Positions 47,179-56,262 of a stretch of 57,815 nt of DNA are shown piece by piece (position 1 is the first letter of the stretch; each line of letters opens with the position of its first letter). Where the stretch lies: assembly GCA_013036995.1 (NCBI GenBank), contig JAAOXG010000023.1, positions 1 through 57,815 on the forward strand. The letters run 5' to 3'. Origin of the DNA: Lacrimispora defluvii (GTDB taxonomy: Bacteria; Bacillota; Clostridia; Lachnospirales; Lachnospiraceae). Both the position numbers and the translations under genes were made by a program. The notes beneath the pieces are model-generated. The model was not told the origin of the DNA. It made no database searches and saw only the letters and a list, made by a program, of their open reading frames with translations.

Positions 47179-47289
47179 ATCTCTCTGCTCTTTTCTTTTC
47201 ACTTCCATTTATCATATCACAGCGTAAAGGCTCATGCAATGCTTTTGCCCCTGACAAAACGGGCTTTTAAAGCCCTGTACAAATAGCAG

Positions 47290-47318
47290 TTGTAAGTTTT
47301 TCGTATCAATGATACCAT
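47290..47318 (+). promoter_or_regulatory. Possible asnA promoter
   Basis: TTGTAA (47290-47295) and TACCAT (47313-47318) are 17 bp apart, 33 bp before the asnA start. The -10 is weak. Confidence 0.35.
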
Positions 47319-47350
47319 AATAACAGTATATGTTAAAAGAGGAGAAAAAC

Positions 47351-48358
47351 ATGGAACTGATTATACCGCAAAACTATGATCCCAGGCTCTCTGTCCGGGA
47401 AACCCAGGAAGCAATCAAATACATAAGAGACACCTTTCAAAAGGAACTGGGTAAGGAAATGAACTTAGAGAGAATCTCCGCCCCATTATTTGTAGAACGA
47501 AGCAGCGGATTAAATGATAATTTAAATGGTGTGGAACGCCCGGTGCAGTTTGATCTTTCAGGAGTTCCCGGCGAAACCATGGAAGTGGTACACTCCCTTG
47601 CCAAATGGAAACGTATGGCACTCCACGAATACGGCTTTCAGCCAGGAGAAGGACTTTACACCAACATGAATGCCATCCGCAGAGATGAAGATTTAGACAA
47701 TCTTCACTCCTGTTATGTGGACCAGTGGGATTGGGAAAAGGTAATTACCAGAGAAGAAAGAAATGAGAACACATTAAAAGAGACCGTGAAAATCATTTTC
47801 AAGATTATTAAACACATGGAACATGAAGTCTGGTACAAATATCCCCAGGCAGTTAAAACGCTTCCTGATGATATTACTTTCATCACCTCCCAGGAGTTGG
47901 AAGACCTCTATCCGGAACTGTCACCCAAGGAGCGGGAAAATGCCATTACAAAAGAACACGGCTGTGTCTTCCTCATGAAAATCGGAGATAAATTAGGCAG
48001 CGGTAAACCCCACGATGGCAGAGCACCTGATTACGATGACTGGCAGCTTAACGGAGATATTCTCTTCTGGTTCGAGCATTTAAACTGTGCATTAGAAATC
48101 TCAAGCATGGGAATCCGCGTAGATGAAGCAGCTCTGACAGAACAGTTAAGGAAGGCAGGATGTGAAGACCGCAAAGAGCTTCCTTATCACAAAATGCTTT
48201 TAAACGGAGAACTCCCCTATACCATCGGCGGAGGAATCGGACAGTCACGCCTATGTATGCTATTATTAGACCGGGCACACGTTGGTGAAGTTCAGGCCAG
48301 TATCTGGCCAGACGAAATGCGCAAAGAGTGCAGAAAGAACAATATATTTCTGCTTTAA
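47351..48358 (+). CDS. asnA: Aspartate-ammonia ligase AsnA
   Basis: A 335-aa class II synthetase-like enzyme: [39 protein letters not shown] and [14 protein letters not shown]. It makes asparagine from aspartate, ammonia and ATP. Length is normal. GAGGAG precedes the ATG at 47351. It is upstream of a LytTR/GHKL pair, with 23 nt to the regulator; co-transcription is possible. Confidence 0.94.
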   Translation: MELIIPQNYDPRLSVRETQEAIKYIRDTFQKELGKEMNLERISAPLFVERSSGLNDNLNGVERPVQFDLSGVPGETMEVVHSLAKWKRMALHEYGFQPGEGLYTNMNAIRRDEDLDNLHSCYVDQWDWEKVITREERNENTLKETVKIIFKIIKHMEHEVWYKYPQAVKTLPDDITFITSQELEDLYPELSPKERENAITKEHGCVFLMKIGDKLGSGKPHDGRAPDYDDWQLNGDILFWFEHLNCALEISSMGIRVDEAALTEQLRKAGCEDRKELPYHKMLLNGELPYTIGGGIGQSRLCMLLLDRAHVGEVQASIWPDEMRKECRKNNIFLL

Positions 48359-48381
48359 TTCTTACATAGGAAGTGGACGCA

Positions 48382-49089
48382 ATGAACGTATTTCTTTGTG
48401 ATGACCAGGCAGAGTTTATGCATGGATTTGCAAATGATCTGGAAGGGTATTTTCTTACACGGAATATCCCCTTCCAGCTTTTCCTTTTCAAAGCCGGAAC
48501 AGAGCTTCTGTCCTCCAAAGCTGTGCCTGACCTTATTTTTCTGGATATTAAGATGGGAGAAGAATCCGGACTGAATACTGCCCGTAAAATCAGGGAGACC
48601 AATACAAGGGCAAAGCTGGTATTTCTAACTGCATATAAACAATATGTATTTCAATCCTTTGACGTAGATGCTTCCCATTATCTCATTAAGCCAGTAAGCA
48701 GTCAAAAGCTTTATACCGTGCTGGATCACATAATCAGACAGCTTAATCCCATAAAAGAACCTCCCATTATAGTTAAATCCGGTCAGACTACCGTATGTAT
48801 TTCCTGCTCAGATCTTATGTATCTGGAAGTAAATAATAAAACAGTAACTCTTCACAACAAAAATGATACCACAGAAATTTCTGGTAAGCTGGAATCCGTC
48901 GAGAAGAATCTCCCCGCCCGTTTCTTCCGGTGCCACAGAAGTTTTATTGTTAACATGGATTATATTGTCCGTTTTGATAGAATGGATCTTCATCTTGCCA
49001 ACGGAGAAATAATCCCGGTAAGCAAACGAAAGTATCAGGATTTTTCCAGTACCTTCCTCAAATATATGAAAAAGGAGGTATTGTTATAA
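48382..49089 (+). CDS. LytTR-family response regulator
   Basis: A 235-aa protein with a receiver domain (phospho-Asp D55 in IFLDIKMGE, KPVS switch) and a LytTR DNA-binding domain (about 130-235; FFRCHRSFIVNMDYI). AGGAAG lies before the ATG at 48382; a GTG three codons earlier is also open. It is paired with the GHKL kinase that follows. Such pairs often govern peptide-sensing or surface genes; none is adjacent. Confidence 0.88.
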   Translation: MNVFLCDDQAEFMHGFANDLEGYFLTRNIPFQLFLFKAGTELLSSKAVPDLIFLDIKMGEESGLNTARKIRETNTRAKLVFLTAYKQYVFQSFDVDASHYLIKPVSSQKLYTVLDHIIRQLNPIKEPPIIVKSGQTTVCISCSDLMYLEVNNKTVTLHNKNDTTEISGKLESVEKNLPARFFRCHRSFIVNMDYIVRFDRMDLHLANGEIIPVSKRKYQDFSSTFLKYMKKEVLL

Positions 49090-49136
49090 TTCTTCTTATT
49101 TTTACCGCTTACATCCAATATCGTTTCTTTAGTAAA

Positions 49137-50366
49137 ATGTTAAAATGCCGTTTTCACAAGCTTTTAACCTTTATTGGAGTTGTCTTTTTTTCCATGGCCT
49201 CCGGCTTTATCAACGTTAATTGCAGACTTGCCCTGTTTTTTCCACAGGAACTGTTTTATTTTATCACTTCACTAATCATGATCTGGGTATTATTCCAGGC
49301 CAGTACCGGGAAAAAGGTAATGTTGGCTATTTTCACTGACGGGCTGGGATATACATGCAATTTTGTTTTTCTGCCATTAATTCAATTTTTAAGCAAAAAT
49401 ATGATTCATAATTCATCTGCTTATGATATAGCTTATAAACTATGTGATATTTTATCCTTCCTGCTTTACGCAGCCATATTGGAATGGGTGGGCAGAAAAT
49501 GCCGTAATCTGCATGGTGAGATTACTATGCCGGAAAACCTGTTTCTCCTGATCTTATGTTTCTTCACCAGACAGACCGTTATTTATTACGGATGGAACCA
49601 CATCCAGTACAACAACACGCTGTTATCAAACATGATTGCAACCGCTGTAGCAGCTGGCGGCGTTTCACTAATTACTTTTTCCTCTTACTATGCAGACCGG
49701 AAACTGAGTTTACACCTTGCAAATGAGAAAAATTCAATACTGGAAAAACAGATCGCAGCATGGCAGGGTGAGGAAAAACAGCTGTCCGGTTTTCGCCATG
49801 ACTTTAAGAACCATATGCTGTGCTTAAGGAATCTCCTCTCCATGAATAAGAATGAAGAGGCTTTCAATTACCTGGATTGTATAACCGGAACTTTTAATAC
49901 TTTTTATCCCGATTATTCTTCTGGCAATGCTTATGCAGATGCAATTATCAGGGAAAAGCTTGCCCTTGCCAGAGCATGGGAAATTCGTTTGGATACAGAT
50001 TTCATTTTTCCCTCCTCTGATCTGATCAATCCTTCTGACCTGTGTATCATTTTAAGCAATGCTTTGGATAACGCTCTGGAAGCCTGCCAAAAATTAACCG
50101 ACCGGAATGATCCTCCACTGATAACAGCAGTTTCCTGTGTCCAGCGTTCCTTTCTTATGATTGAAATTACCAATCCGGTTCCACATACAGCAAGCCAAGG
50201 TATCAGCCCTTTCCTGTCGTCAAAAGAAGACCCCCATCTTCATGGATTCGGCTTATCCAACATTCGGGATGCAGTTGAACGATGTAATGGAACTATGGAC
50301 ATGTCAACTTCAGAGGAGCTATTTCATTTTTGCGTCATGATTCCGCTTTTTCCACCACCTCTTTGA
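49137..50366 (+). CDS. GHKL-type membrane sensor kinase (AgrC/HPK10 type)
   Basis: A protein of at least 409 aa: an N-terminal block of six to seven hydrophobic helices (about 1-195), then a helix with the phospho-acceptor region GFRHDFKNHM and a GHKL ATPase (ILSNALDNALEAC, HGFGLSNIRDAV). Its partner is the LytTR regulator upstream. The first canonical ATG (49137) has no ribosome site, whereas AAAGGAGG at 49071-49078 precedes in-frame ATA (49086) and ATT (49089) codons. Extending to 49086 would add 17 residues forming a hydrophobic first helix. The true start may be non-canonical. Confidence 0.82.
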   Translation: MLKCRFHKLLTFIGVVFFSMASGFINVNCRLALFFPQELFYFITSLIMIWVLFQASTGKKVMLAIFTDGLGYTCNFVFLPLIQFLSKNMIHNSSAYDIAYKLCDILSFLLYAAILEWVGRKCRNLHGEITMPENLFLLILCFFTRQTVIYYGWNHIQYNNTLLSNMIATAVAAGGVSLITFSSYYADRKLSLHLANEKNSILEKQIAAWQGEEKQLSGFRHDFKNHMLCLRNLLSMNKNEEAFNYLDCITGTFNTFYPDYSSGNAYADAIIREKLALARAWEIRLDTDFIFPSSDLINPSDLCIILSNALDNALEACQKLTDRNDPPLITAVSCVQRSFLMIEITNPVPHTASQGISPFLSSKEDPHLHGFGLSNIRDAVERCNGTMDMSTSEELFHFCVMIPLFPPPL

Positions 50367-50468
50367 TAGTAAGACCGTTTATACCGTAATCTTTACCGTC
50401 TGCGCCAAAATAATTATATTCTCCCTCTATCTGCCGAATAAATAATCAGTACAAAAGGAGGGTATGAG

Positions 50469-51194
50469 ATGTATATTGGTAAAATGGAAACCCAGCCGGC
50501 GAAAATAAATATTGCTTCCATCAACCGTTCTGCTAAAAATAAATACCAGGCAATATACGGAAAAAGTAAGGAAAGCAAGCAAACCGATGATGTATCGATT
50601 TCTCCTGCCGGAAAAAAGCAGGGTATGCTGAAGCAGCTGATGGATCAGAAGCAAAGGATTCTGGAACAAAAACAGTCGATGTTGGACTCCGATCAGGCAA
50701 ACGGCTCAGAAAGCATGAATGATAAACTGAAAGAATTTGAGATGCAGCTAAAAGCCATTGACGATCAGATCGCACAGATTCAGGCGGATGAATCAGATAA
50801 ATCGGAGCCTTATTTCATTGATGAAACCGGTAAAATTTATAAAAAACCAAAATCAAAAGAAGATGCCCAGGCTGAGCAGATGAGTGCGATCACAAAAATA
50901 TCATCCGGTGTTTCTCAGGCAGAAGTAATCTCTTCCGCGAAAGCCATGATTGATGGAAAAATCAATGTCTTAAAAAGTGAGATTAAACAAGGTTACGGAA
51001 ATACAGATCAAAAAATCGAGGCTGCCTCCAGGCTGCAAAGCAGATCTGATCAATTAGCAGCAAAAACTTCAGAAAAAATGGGAGAAATTAATAAGACTGC
51101 TGCCGCGATGACAAATAACGCAACAGAGAGCACTGATACGGAAACTGAAACGGAACCGGAAACTGAGAAAGTAACTGGTTCCCAGTCGGAATAA
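50469..51194 (+). CDS. Coiled-coil protein, possibly FlxA-like
   Basis: A 241-aa soluble, very hydrophilic protein. After a short N-terminal segment comes DDVSISPAGKK, a motif seen in FlgM/FlxA-like flagellar-regulon proteins. Heptad-type coiled coil follows (about 55-110; MLKQLMDQKQRILEQKQ), then a second helical region (145-215) and a Thr/Glu repeat tail. AAAGGAGGG precedes the ATG. A GCCGAATA sequence upstream weakly recalls a sigma-D -10. It is monocistronic with a terminator. Function is unknown. Confidence 0.65.
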   Translation: MYIGKMETQPAKINIASINRSAKNKYQAIYGKSKESKQTDDVSISPAGKKQGMLKQLMDQKQRILEQKQSMLDSDQANGSESMNDKLKEFEMQLKAIDDQIAQIQADESDKSEPYFIDETGKIYKKPKSKEDAQAEQMSAITKISSGVSQAEVISSAKAMIDGKINVLKSEIKQGYGNTDQKIEAASRLQSRSDQLAAKTSEKMGEINKTAAAMTNNATESTDTETETEPETEKVTGSQSE

Positions 51195-51214
51195 CATTCA
51201 TTCCATCTAAAGGC

Positions 51215-51252
51215 AAAAACAGGAACCTGTAAGCCAAAGGTTCCTGTTTTTT
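51215..51252. terminator. Bidirectional terminator between convergent genes
   Basis: CAGGAACC pairs with GGTTCCTG, with six T on the plus strand and five T on the minus strand. It ends both the coiled-coil gene and the amidase gene. Confidence 0.85.
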
Positions 51253-51258
51253 ATATAT

Positions 51259-51975
51259 TTAGTTATTATTTAAATAGCTCATGATTCCCATATGTATGGT
51301 CCACGCTACCCGGTCCTGGTAATCTTCATCATTCAAAAGCTTTGATTCCCTGCTATTGGTTAAGAATCCGCATTCCACAATTACAATCGGTGTTCTCACA
51401 TGAAGCAGCAGGTAATAATTATCATTGGGTTTTGCAAGTCTTGTATTCTTATCCCCCAATAAAAAATCGAATCGTTCCTGTATGGTTTCAGCAAGCTTTT
51501 TTCCTTTTTCTGACTTTTTATAATAAAACACCTGTCCTCCGGAGATTTCCTCCTGATGATAACTGTTTTGATGAATGCTTACAGTCAATGCAGGCTTGGT
51601 TTTATTGATGATATCACACCGTTTGGTCATATCCGCCATCTTTTTTCTGTTGTCTCTGGCTGAGTAGAGTCCATTGTCATCATCTCTGGTAAGAACAACA
51701 TCCACATCCGATGCTTCCAGATATTTTTTCAGCTTCATGGCAATCTTCAGATTAATATCTTTTTCCAGAGTACCGTCAATCCCGATCTTTCCAGGGTCAT
51801 TCCCCCCGTGGCCTGCATCAATTACTACCACAGGCCGATTCTTTTGTGCAGATGGAGCATTATTTACTGCTGCCATCTTTCCCGCCTGGCTGGATATAAT
51901 ATAAACCAATATCAGCAAAATCACCGCCATGAACGGTTCCCATTTTTTTAATTTCACGCTCTTTACCCGATTCAC
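51259..51975 (-). CDS. Membrane-anchored N-acetylmuramoyl-L-alanine amidase (Amidase_3)
   Basis: A 238-aa protein with an N-terminal membrane helix (about 14-30) and an amidase_3 domain: VIDAGHGGNDPG (zinc His), EKDINLKIA (zinc Glu), VSIHQNSY (second His) and VECGFLTN (catalytic Glu). Size and layout recall CwlD of spore formers, but other amidases fit. The start is GTG at 51975, about 11 nt from a TATAAT -10; the ribosome site is weak, so a later start is possible. Confidence 0.86.
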   Translation of the reverse strand: MNRVKSVKLKKWEPFMAVILLILVYIISSQAGKMAAVNNAPSAQKNRPVVVIDAGHGGNDPGKIGIDGTLEKDINLKIAMKLKKYLEASDVDVVLTRDDDNGLYSARDNRKKMADMTKRCDIINKTKPALTVSIHQNSYHQEEISGGQVFYYKKSEKGKKLAETIQERFDFLLGDKNTRLAKPNDNYYLLLHVRTPIVIVECGFLTNSRESKLLNDEDYQDRVAWTIHMGIMSYLNNN

Positions 51976-52036
51976 GTTCTTATTGAATTATACTTTTTGG
52001 TGAATTAAAAAAGAACCGGTACAAGTGACTTTCCTT

Positions 52037-53464
52037 TTATTTAACGCTTAATGTGTTATAATCTCTGCCGCCATCTGCAGTGATCCACTCCAGATACTGG
52101 GATAAAATACTGGGATACCCCTCTTCCTGCCACAATTTATATCCCTTTTTAGCCATGACCTTCTCACGGATATCTGCTACTTTACCTTCATAACACGCAG
52201 AATTCAGTTCTGCGTATACCTTAGCCATCATATCCCGTTGACTTTCAGTCAGCCCCTGAAGGGTATTTAAGCTACTAAACTCATCCTGAGCCTGATTATA
52301 AAATACTTTACTCAAATATTTTTTACCATAATTGCTGAAATTCAAAAGATTCTTGTCCTTATTTCCTGTTTTCTCCGCCCAGGCTTTCATATCAAGAGAT
52401 TTCGTATGGTAGTTAAAGGTTCCTTTCGGTCCATACTCCAATATTCCATACAGACATGGAGGGGTAGACAAAGAGCCTGTCACTATTTCATAAATTCCAG
52501 AATCGCCATGGGATCTCTTATAATGCTGAACATGAAGATGTCCGCTTAAAAATAAAGGAACTTCCCAGCTCTCCAGCTGATCAATGAGCTGTTCACTGTG
52601 CTCAATGGTACAATCCTGAAGATAAACTTCACTTTCATCAAGTAAATTATGATGGGCCACAGGAATCACTTTCATCCCCAGATTCCAGGCCTCTTCCATC
52701 TGCTCCTCAATCCAGGTGTATGTATCATCCTTTATCATGCCTCCGACCAGGTTCTTGGGATCGTACTGGCAGCTGTCAAGCATCAGAGCTCTGGTTTTAT
52801 CATTGATCTGGTATACATAGCTTAGGGAAGCCGGGTCCCGGCTCACCGCCTCACTATATCCGAATTCGTCATATATCTCTTCAAATTCTTCTGGTGTAAT
52901 ACTATCCGTACTAACTATGGACTCTCCCTCAAACCGACAGGCTTCAGGATTATTAATATCATGGTTTCCAGGAATAACGATTACAGGAATTCCCGCCTCT
53001 TCTATGGCCTCCAGTTTACTGGCAAATTCTATATGGCTATCCCGCTCTCCGTTATAAGTTAAATCTCCCTCTAATATTACCAGATCCGGCTTTTCTGATT
53101 TCACTTCTTCAATGAATGCATCTGTAATTTCCCAGATATATTTCATTACTTTGCCATCTCCGTGATCAGCTGTATATTCATAGCTCATCTGCATATCGGT
53201 TAAATCTCTGGCCAGATAATGAATATCTGTAGCTATTATTATCCTGGCGGTTCCTTCCTCAAGTGCCTTAAGTTGTTCTGGCGAAGATTCTCCGGAGGTT
53301 TCAGGAACCTGAGCTGAGGAAGGTGTCTGAACTTGTGTAACGGTTGTCTCCGGCTGCGCCGTACTCTCTATCTGCGTAAGTTCCTGTGCTCCTCTTTTAA
53401 AAGAGCAGCCCGAAGTTACACAAACTGCAGCCGCCAATGCTGCCAATAATACCCTTTTTTTCAT
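52037..53464 (-). CDS. Metallophosphoesterase lipoprotein
   Basis: A 475-aa exported lipoprotein with lipobox TSGC (C20) and a Thr/Ser/Pro linker (about 25-65). A calcineurin-like phosphoesterase domain follows with all metal motifs: ATDIHY, EGDLTYNG, GNHD, VAHH and SGHLHVQH. The C-terminal roughly 110 residues are not recognised. It is likely anchored outside the membrane, hydrolysing an unknown phosphate ester. GCAGGAAGG precedes the ATG. Envelope genes flank it on the same strand. Confidence 0.87.
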   Translation of the reverse strand: MKKRVLLAALAAAVCVTSGCSFKRGAQELTQIESTAQPETTVTQVQTPSSAQVPETSGESSPEQLKALEEGTARIIIATDIHYLARDLTDMQMSYEYTADHGDGKVMKYIWEITDAFIEEVKSEKPDLVILEGDLTYNGERDSHIEFASKLEAIEEAGIPVIVIPGNHDINNPEACRFEGESIVSTDSITPEEFEEIYDEFGYSEAVSRDPASLSYVYQINDKTRALMLDSCQYDPKNLVGGMIKDDTYTWIEEQMEEAWNLGMKVIPVAHHNLLDESEVYLQDCTIEHSEQLIDQLESWEVPLFLSGHLHVQHYKRSHGDSGIYEIVTGSLSTPPCLYGILEYGPKGTFNYHTKSLDMKAWAEKTGNKDKNLLNFSNYGKKYLSKVFYNQAQDEFSSLNTLQGLTESQRDMMAKVYAELNSACYEGKVADIREKVMAKKGYKLWQEEGYPSILSQYLEWITADGGRDYNTLSVK

Positions 53465-53496
53465 AAACTGACCTTCCTGCTTATCCCTTTCTTCTG

Positions 53497-55158
53497 TTAT
53501 TCCTTGTCAAGCCGTACTTCATCCCACAAATCAGCCGGCTCAAATCCCAGCTTCCAGCATGCCACACCTGCCAGATCGTACTTCCGGATTAAATTCATCT
53601 TCAGACCGATGGAACGTTCTTCCTCAAGCCATACGGTCTTTTTGCCTTCATCTGTCTGAAGTTCTCCGTAATACTGTCCCAGCTCTTCCTGCCAGTACAG
53701 CTTCACATCATTTTTCGTAACCCATTCTTTGGATTTTGCGATACCAATGGAAGAGGATGAAGTCTTTCCATCTGTTCCTTCCGTCCATATTCTGGTATAA
53801 AAAGGTATACCATTAATAACCTTTTCCTTTGGAACAACTTTAAGCGTATTCTTAATTCCATCTTCTACATATTGAATAGAAGACACGGATCCGGCCTCTC
53901 CGCCTGCATAATGTTCATCGTAACCCATAATGATCACATAATCAGCTACAATCCCCTGCTCCTTCCGGTTATAAAACTCATTTCCTGCAACGGGCACATA
54001 ATTATCCACGGAAAGGACAAGCCCCTTCTCTCTGCATGGGATGGACAGTTCTCTGATAAACTGAATGTAATGGGGACCCGCTTCCTCTTTTATGCCTTCA
54101 AAATCCAGATTAATGCCGTCAAATCCATAGGTCTTTGCCTCTGCCATCAGGGCATCAATCAGTTTCTTCCTTGTTGATGTTTTAGACATCAGGATCTCCG
54201 TATTCACATCTGAACTAAAGTTATTAATCAGTGCCCAGACCTTCAATCCTTTTTCGTGAGCCTTTTTTACATACCCTGCATCTGCCAGGGAATGAAAACC
54301 ACCTTCATTATCAGTTAATTCGTACCATGTTGGTGAAATCACGTTAACCCCTGCAGTATTAGCAATCAGACTGTCAAAGGTAGAATTTCCATCTGCCGAG
54401 GTAACCTGATGCCATACCAGGCAAACCGGCTGATCCATGGTTATATTCTTATAAACCGGCTTTATAAAATTACTTACGGAAGCCTCTTTTTGCGTTTCTC
54501 CAAGGCGTCTGCGTTCTACATAGCCAATAAAACCGTCCTCTGTCCTGATTTTATCCCATTTGTCCATGGAATCCAGAACCGTTACTTTGCTCCCCTCATT
54601 CACATGAGTTGCAATGGGACTCCTGACTCCTCCCTTGATACGCACATTACCGTCCTTAACAACTGTAGCCCGTTCTTTATCTGTCCAGTTATTATTAATA
54701 AACACCCGCTTATTTACAGCTGTATCATACGCGGTAAACTCAGCATCTGTATAGTTAGCAATAAGACCCAGGGATAAATACACAGTATCCCCTTTTTCCA
54801 GAATCAGTGATTTTCCGGAAGAACCTTTTGTATTCAGGTCTGCATAAACAATGGAATCTGGAAGCGTATACACAAGCAGCTTCTCATTGTTATCCCAGTA
54901 AAAACGCTCATTTAAATTTTCATTGATCCAACTGATGGGTAGGTAGGTCTGATCCTCTGCAAAAAGACCTTTGGTTTCCTGAAGATTCTCATTTAAAAAA
55001 ACTGCTACCTCATCCCCTGTGACCCCAAAAATCTCATTCAAATCTGCCTGCTCACTGGATGGAATATACCGTTCCAAAAACCGAACTCCGAAAGTACCGG
55101 TCAGAACCAGCAAAATCAATCCCAGCACCACCATAACCGGTACTGCTTTCCTCTTCAT
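53497..55158 (-). CDS. Membrane-anchored GH18 glycosidase with SH3-like domain
   Basis: A 553-aa protein: N-terminal membrane anchor (about 5-27), a region like the copper-amine-oxidase N-domain stalk (about 50-155), an SH3-type domain (about 165-225; VRIKGGVRSPIATHV, KIRTEDGFIGYVERRRLG) and a GH18 barrel (about 240-545). Catalytic motif DGINLDFEG is complete (D-x3-D-x-E). GH18 relatives of this plan include spore-cortex and peptidoglycan hydrolases such as SleL/YaaH. GCAGGAGG precedes the ATG. Confidence 0.86.
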   Translation of the reverse strand: MKRKAVPVMVVLGLILLVLTGTFGVRFLERYIPSSEQADLNEIFGVTGDEVAVFLNENLQETKGLFAEDQTYLPISWINENLNERFYWDNNEKLLVYTLPDSIVYADLNTKGSSGKSLILEKGDTVYLSLGLIANYTDAEFTAYDTAVNKRVFINNNWTDKERATVVKDGNVRIKGGVRSPIATHVNEGSKVTVLDSMDKWDKIRTEDGFIGYVERRRLGETQKEASVSNFIKPVYKNITMDQPVCLVWHQVTSADGNSTFDSLIANTAGVNVISPTWYELTDNEGGFHSLADAGYVKKAHEKGLKVWALINNFSSDVNTEILMSKTSTRKKLIDALMAEAKTYGFDGINLDFEGIKEEAGPHYIQFIRELSIPCREKGLVLSVDNYVPVAGNEFYNRKEQGIVADYVIIMGYDEHYAGGEAGSVSSIQYVEDGIKNTLKVVPKEKVINGIPFYTRIWTEGTDGKTSSSSIGIAKSKEWVTKNDVKLYWQEELGQYYGELQTDEGKKTVWLEEERSIGLKMNLIRKYDLAGVACWKLGFEPADLWDEVRLDKE

Positions 55159-55360
55159 CTGTTTTCCTCCTGCTTATGGATCATATCTTATGAACTCATT
55201 TCTGTAATATCTTTTAGATTATATCATACTTCTTACTTTTTGGAATTTACATTTTCATTACATTCTGATTCCCCTGTCCCTCCCTGACGCGCATAAACTC
55301 ATTCTCTCCGGGCTGAAGATGGAATCCGCCAACGCGCCCCTGATCCCATGTTCCCTGAAA

Positions 55361-55603
55361 TTACCGGTTGTAGACACGGTCAAATCTGATTTCCTGCAGT
55401 TTACCGGTCTCCTCATTAGGAACATAGTCTGCCATATAAAAGCTGTCATCCTCCCTTATTTCAAATATTCTTCCCCAATCTGTCTCCGGCAGTTCTTCGC
55501 CGTCGATTACAATGGGTACCCCCTTATTTCTGTACCTCTTCAGTCCTTCCAGATACTGGTCTCTTTTACCTTCTTTCCATATACCACTGTCTTCTTTACT
55601 CAT
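55361..55603 (-). CDS. 80-aa hypothetical protein; frame continues past its stop
   Basis: A small acidic/basic mixed protein (GVPIVIDGEELPETDWG, DDSFYMADYVPNEE) that I do not recognise. GGGGAGATT precedes the ATG, 20 nt after the P-loop gene, so it belongs to the kinase operon. After the TAA at 55361-55363 the same frame stays open for 37 more codons to 55247, reading as plausible protein (FQGTWDQGRVGGFHLQPG). This may be a recent nonsense change, or chance. Confidence 0.6.
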   Translation of the reverse strand: MSKEDSGIWKEGKRDQYLEGLKRYRNKGVPIVIDGEELPETDWGRIFEIREDDSFYMADYVPNEETGKLQEIRFDRVYNR

Positions 55604-55623
55604 ATTGCAATCTCCCCGCCGTT

Positions 55624-56256
55624 TTATCTTTTGTATTTATAAAATAATTGTTCGTAAAAACTCATAGTCTCAGCAGTGACAGAAAATGGATCTATGGAAA
55701 ACGGAATTCTTATCACCGGATCTTTTAATCTTTTTTCCAGACTTGTTCTTGCTTCTTCACTGCCAAATGATACCAGGCTGTCCCAGCTTTTCTCCGTTTT
55801 TATTCCCTTCTTTTCAAATTCCAGAAACTCACCAATCTGCCACTCACTAAGACTTCCTATTACAAGTTGCCTGCTGCATCGAAAAAACTCTTCCAGATTG
55901 CCTTCCTTTACAGTCCCATAATCCACAATTACAGCATGGTAGCCGGACTTTTTACACAACAACAGTGTATCAATCCCCGCTTTTCCAAAATAATCTGTCT
56001 CCAGAACCCGAAACGGGTTCTCACCATTTTTTCCACTGGAACAGGCAGCCTCCATACACGAAAAGGACTCATGATGATTCCATTCTAAAACTGCACACCG
56101 CATTCTCATCACACCAGATAAATATCCGGCTGTCATGACTGAAAAATGAGTCACTCCGGTCCCTCTTCCGGTACCAATAATACCTATTAATTCAGGGGGC
56201 TGGACTTTACCAAACGGATTACCCAGTTTCCAGCCTCTTTTTGCAAATTTCTTCAT
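55624..56256 (-). CDS. CpaE/TadZ-like P-loop protein, paralog of the kinase C-domain
   Basis: A 210-aa protein with an atypical Walker A (GTGRGTGVTHF, about 28-38) that lacks the usual P-loop lysine, as in CpaE/TadZ proteins, and an acidic strand VIVDYGT. The end (IPFSIDPFSVTAETMSFYEQ) matches the kinase C-terminal end (APFFSDPFTVSNELETFYQA), so the two domains are paralogs. It lies 6 nt after the kinase fusion gene. It is probably a non-hydrolysing or weak ATP-binding localisation factor. This is inference. Confidence 0.7.
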   Translation of the reverse strand: MKKFAKRGWKLGNPFGKVQPPELIGIIGTGRGTGVTHFSVMTAGYLSGVMRMRCAVLEWNHHESFSCMEAACSSGKNGENPFRVLETDYFGKAGIDTLLLCKKSGYHAVIVDYGTVKEGNLEEFFRCSRQLVIGSLSEWQIGEFLEFEKKGIKTEKSWDSLVSFGSEEARTSLEKRLKDPVIRIPFSIDPFSVTAETMSFYEQLFYKYKR

Positions 56257-56262
56257 AGAAGC

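Noticed and set aside
55258-55449. 63-aa minus-strand ORF overlapping the 80-aa gene
   Set aside because: It overlaps the better-supported 80-aa ORF in another frame, has no ribosome site and unusual composition.
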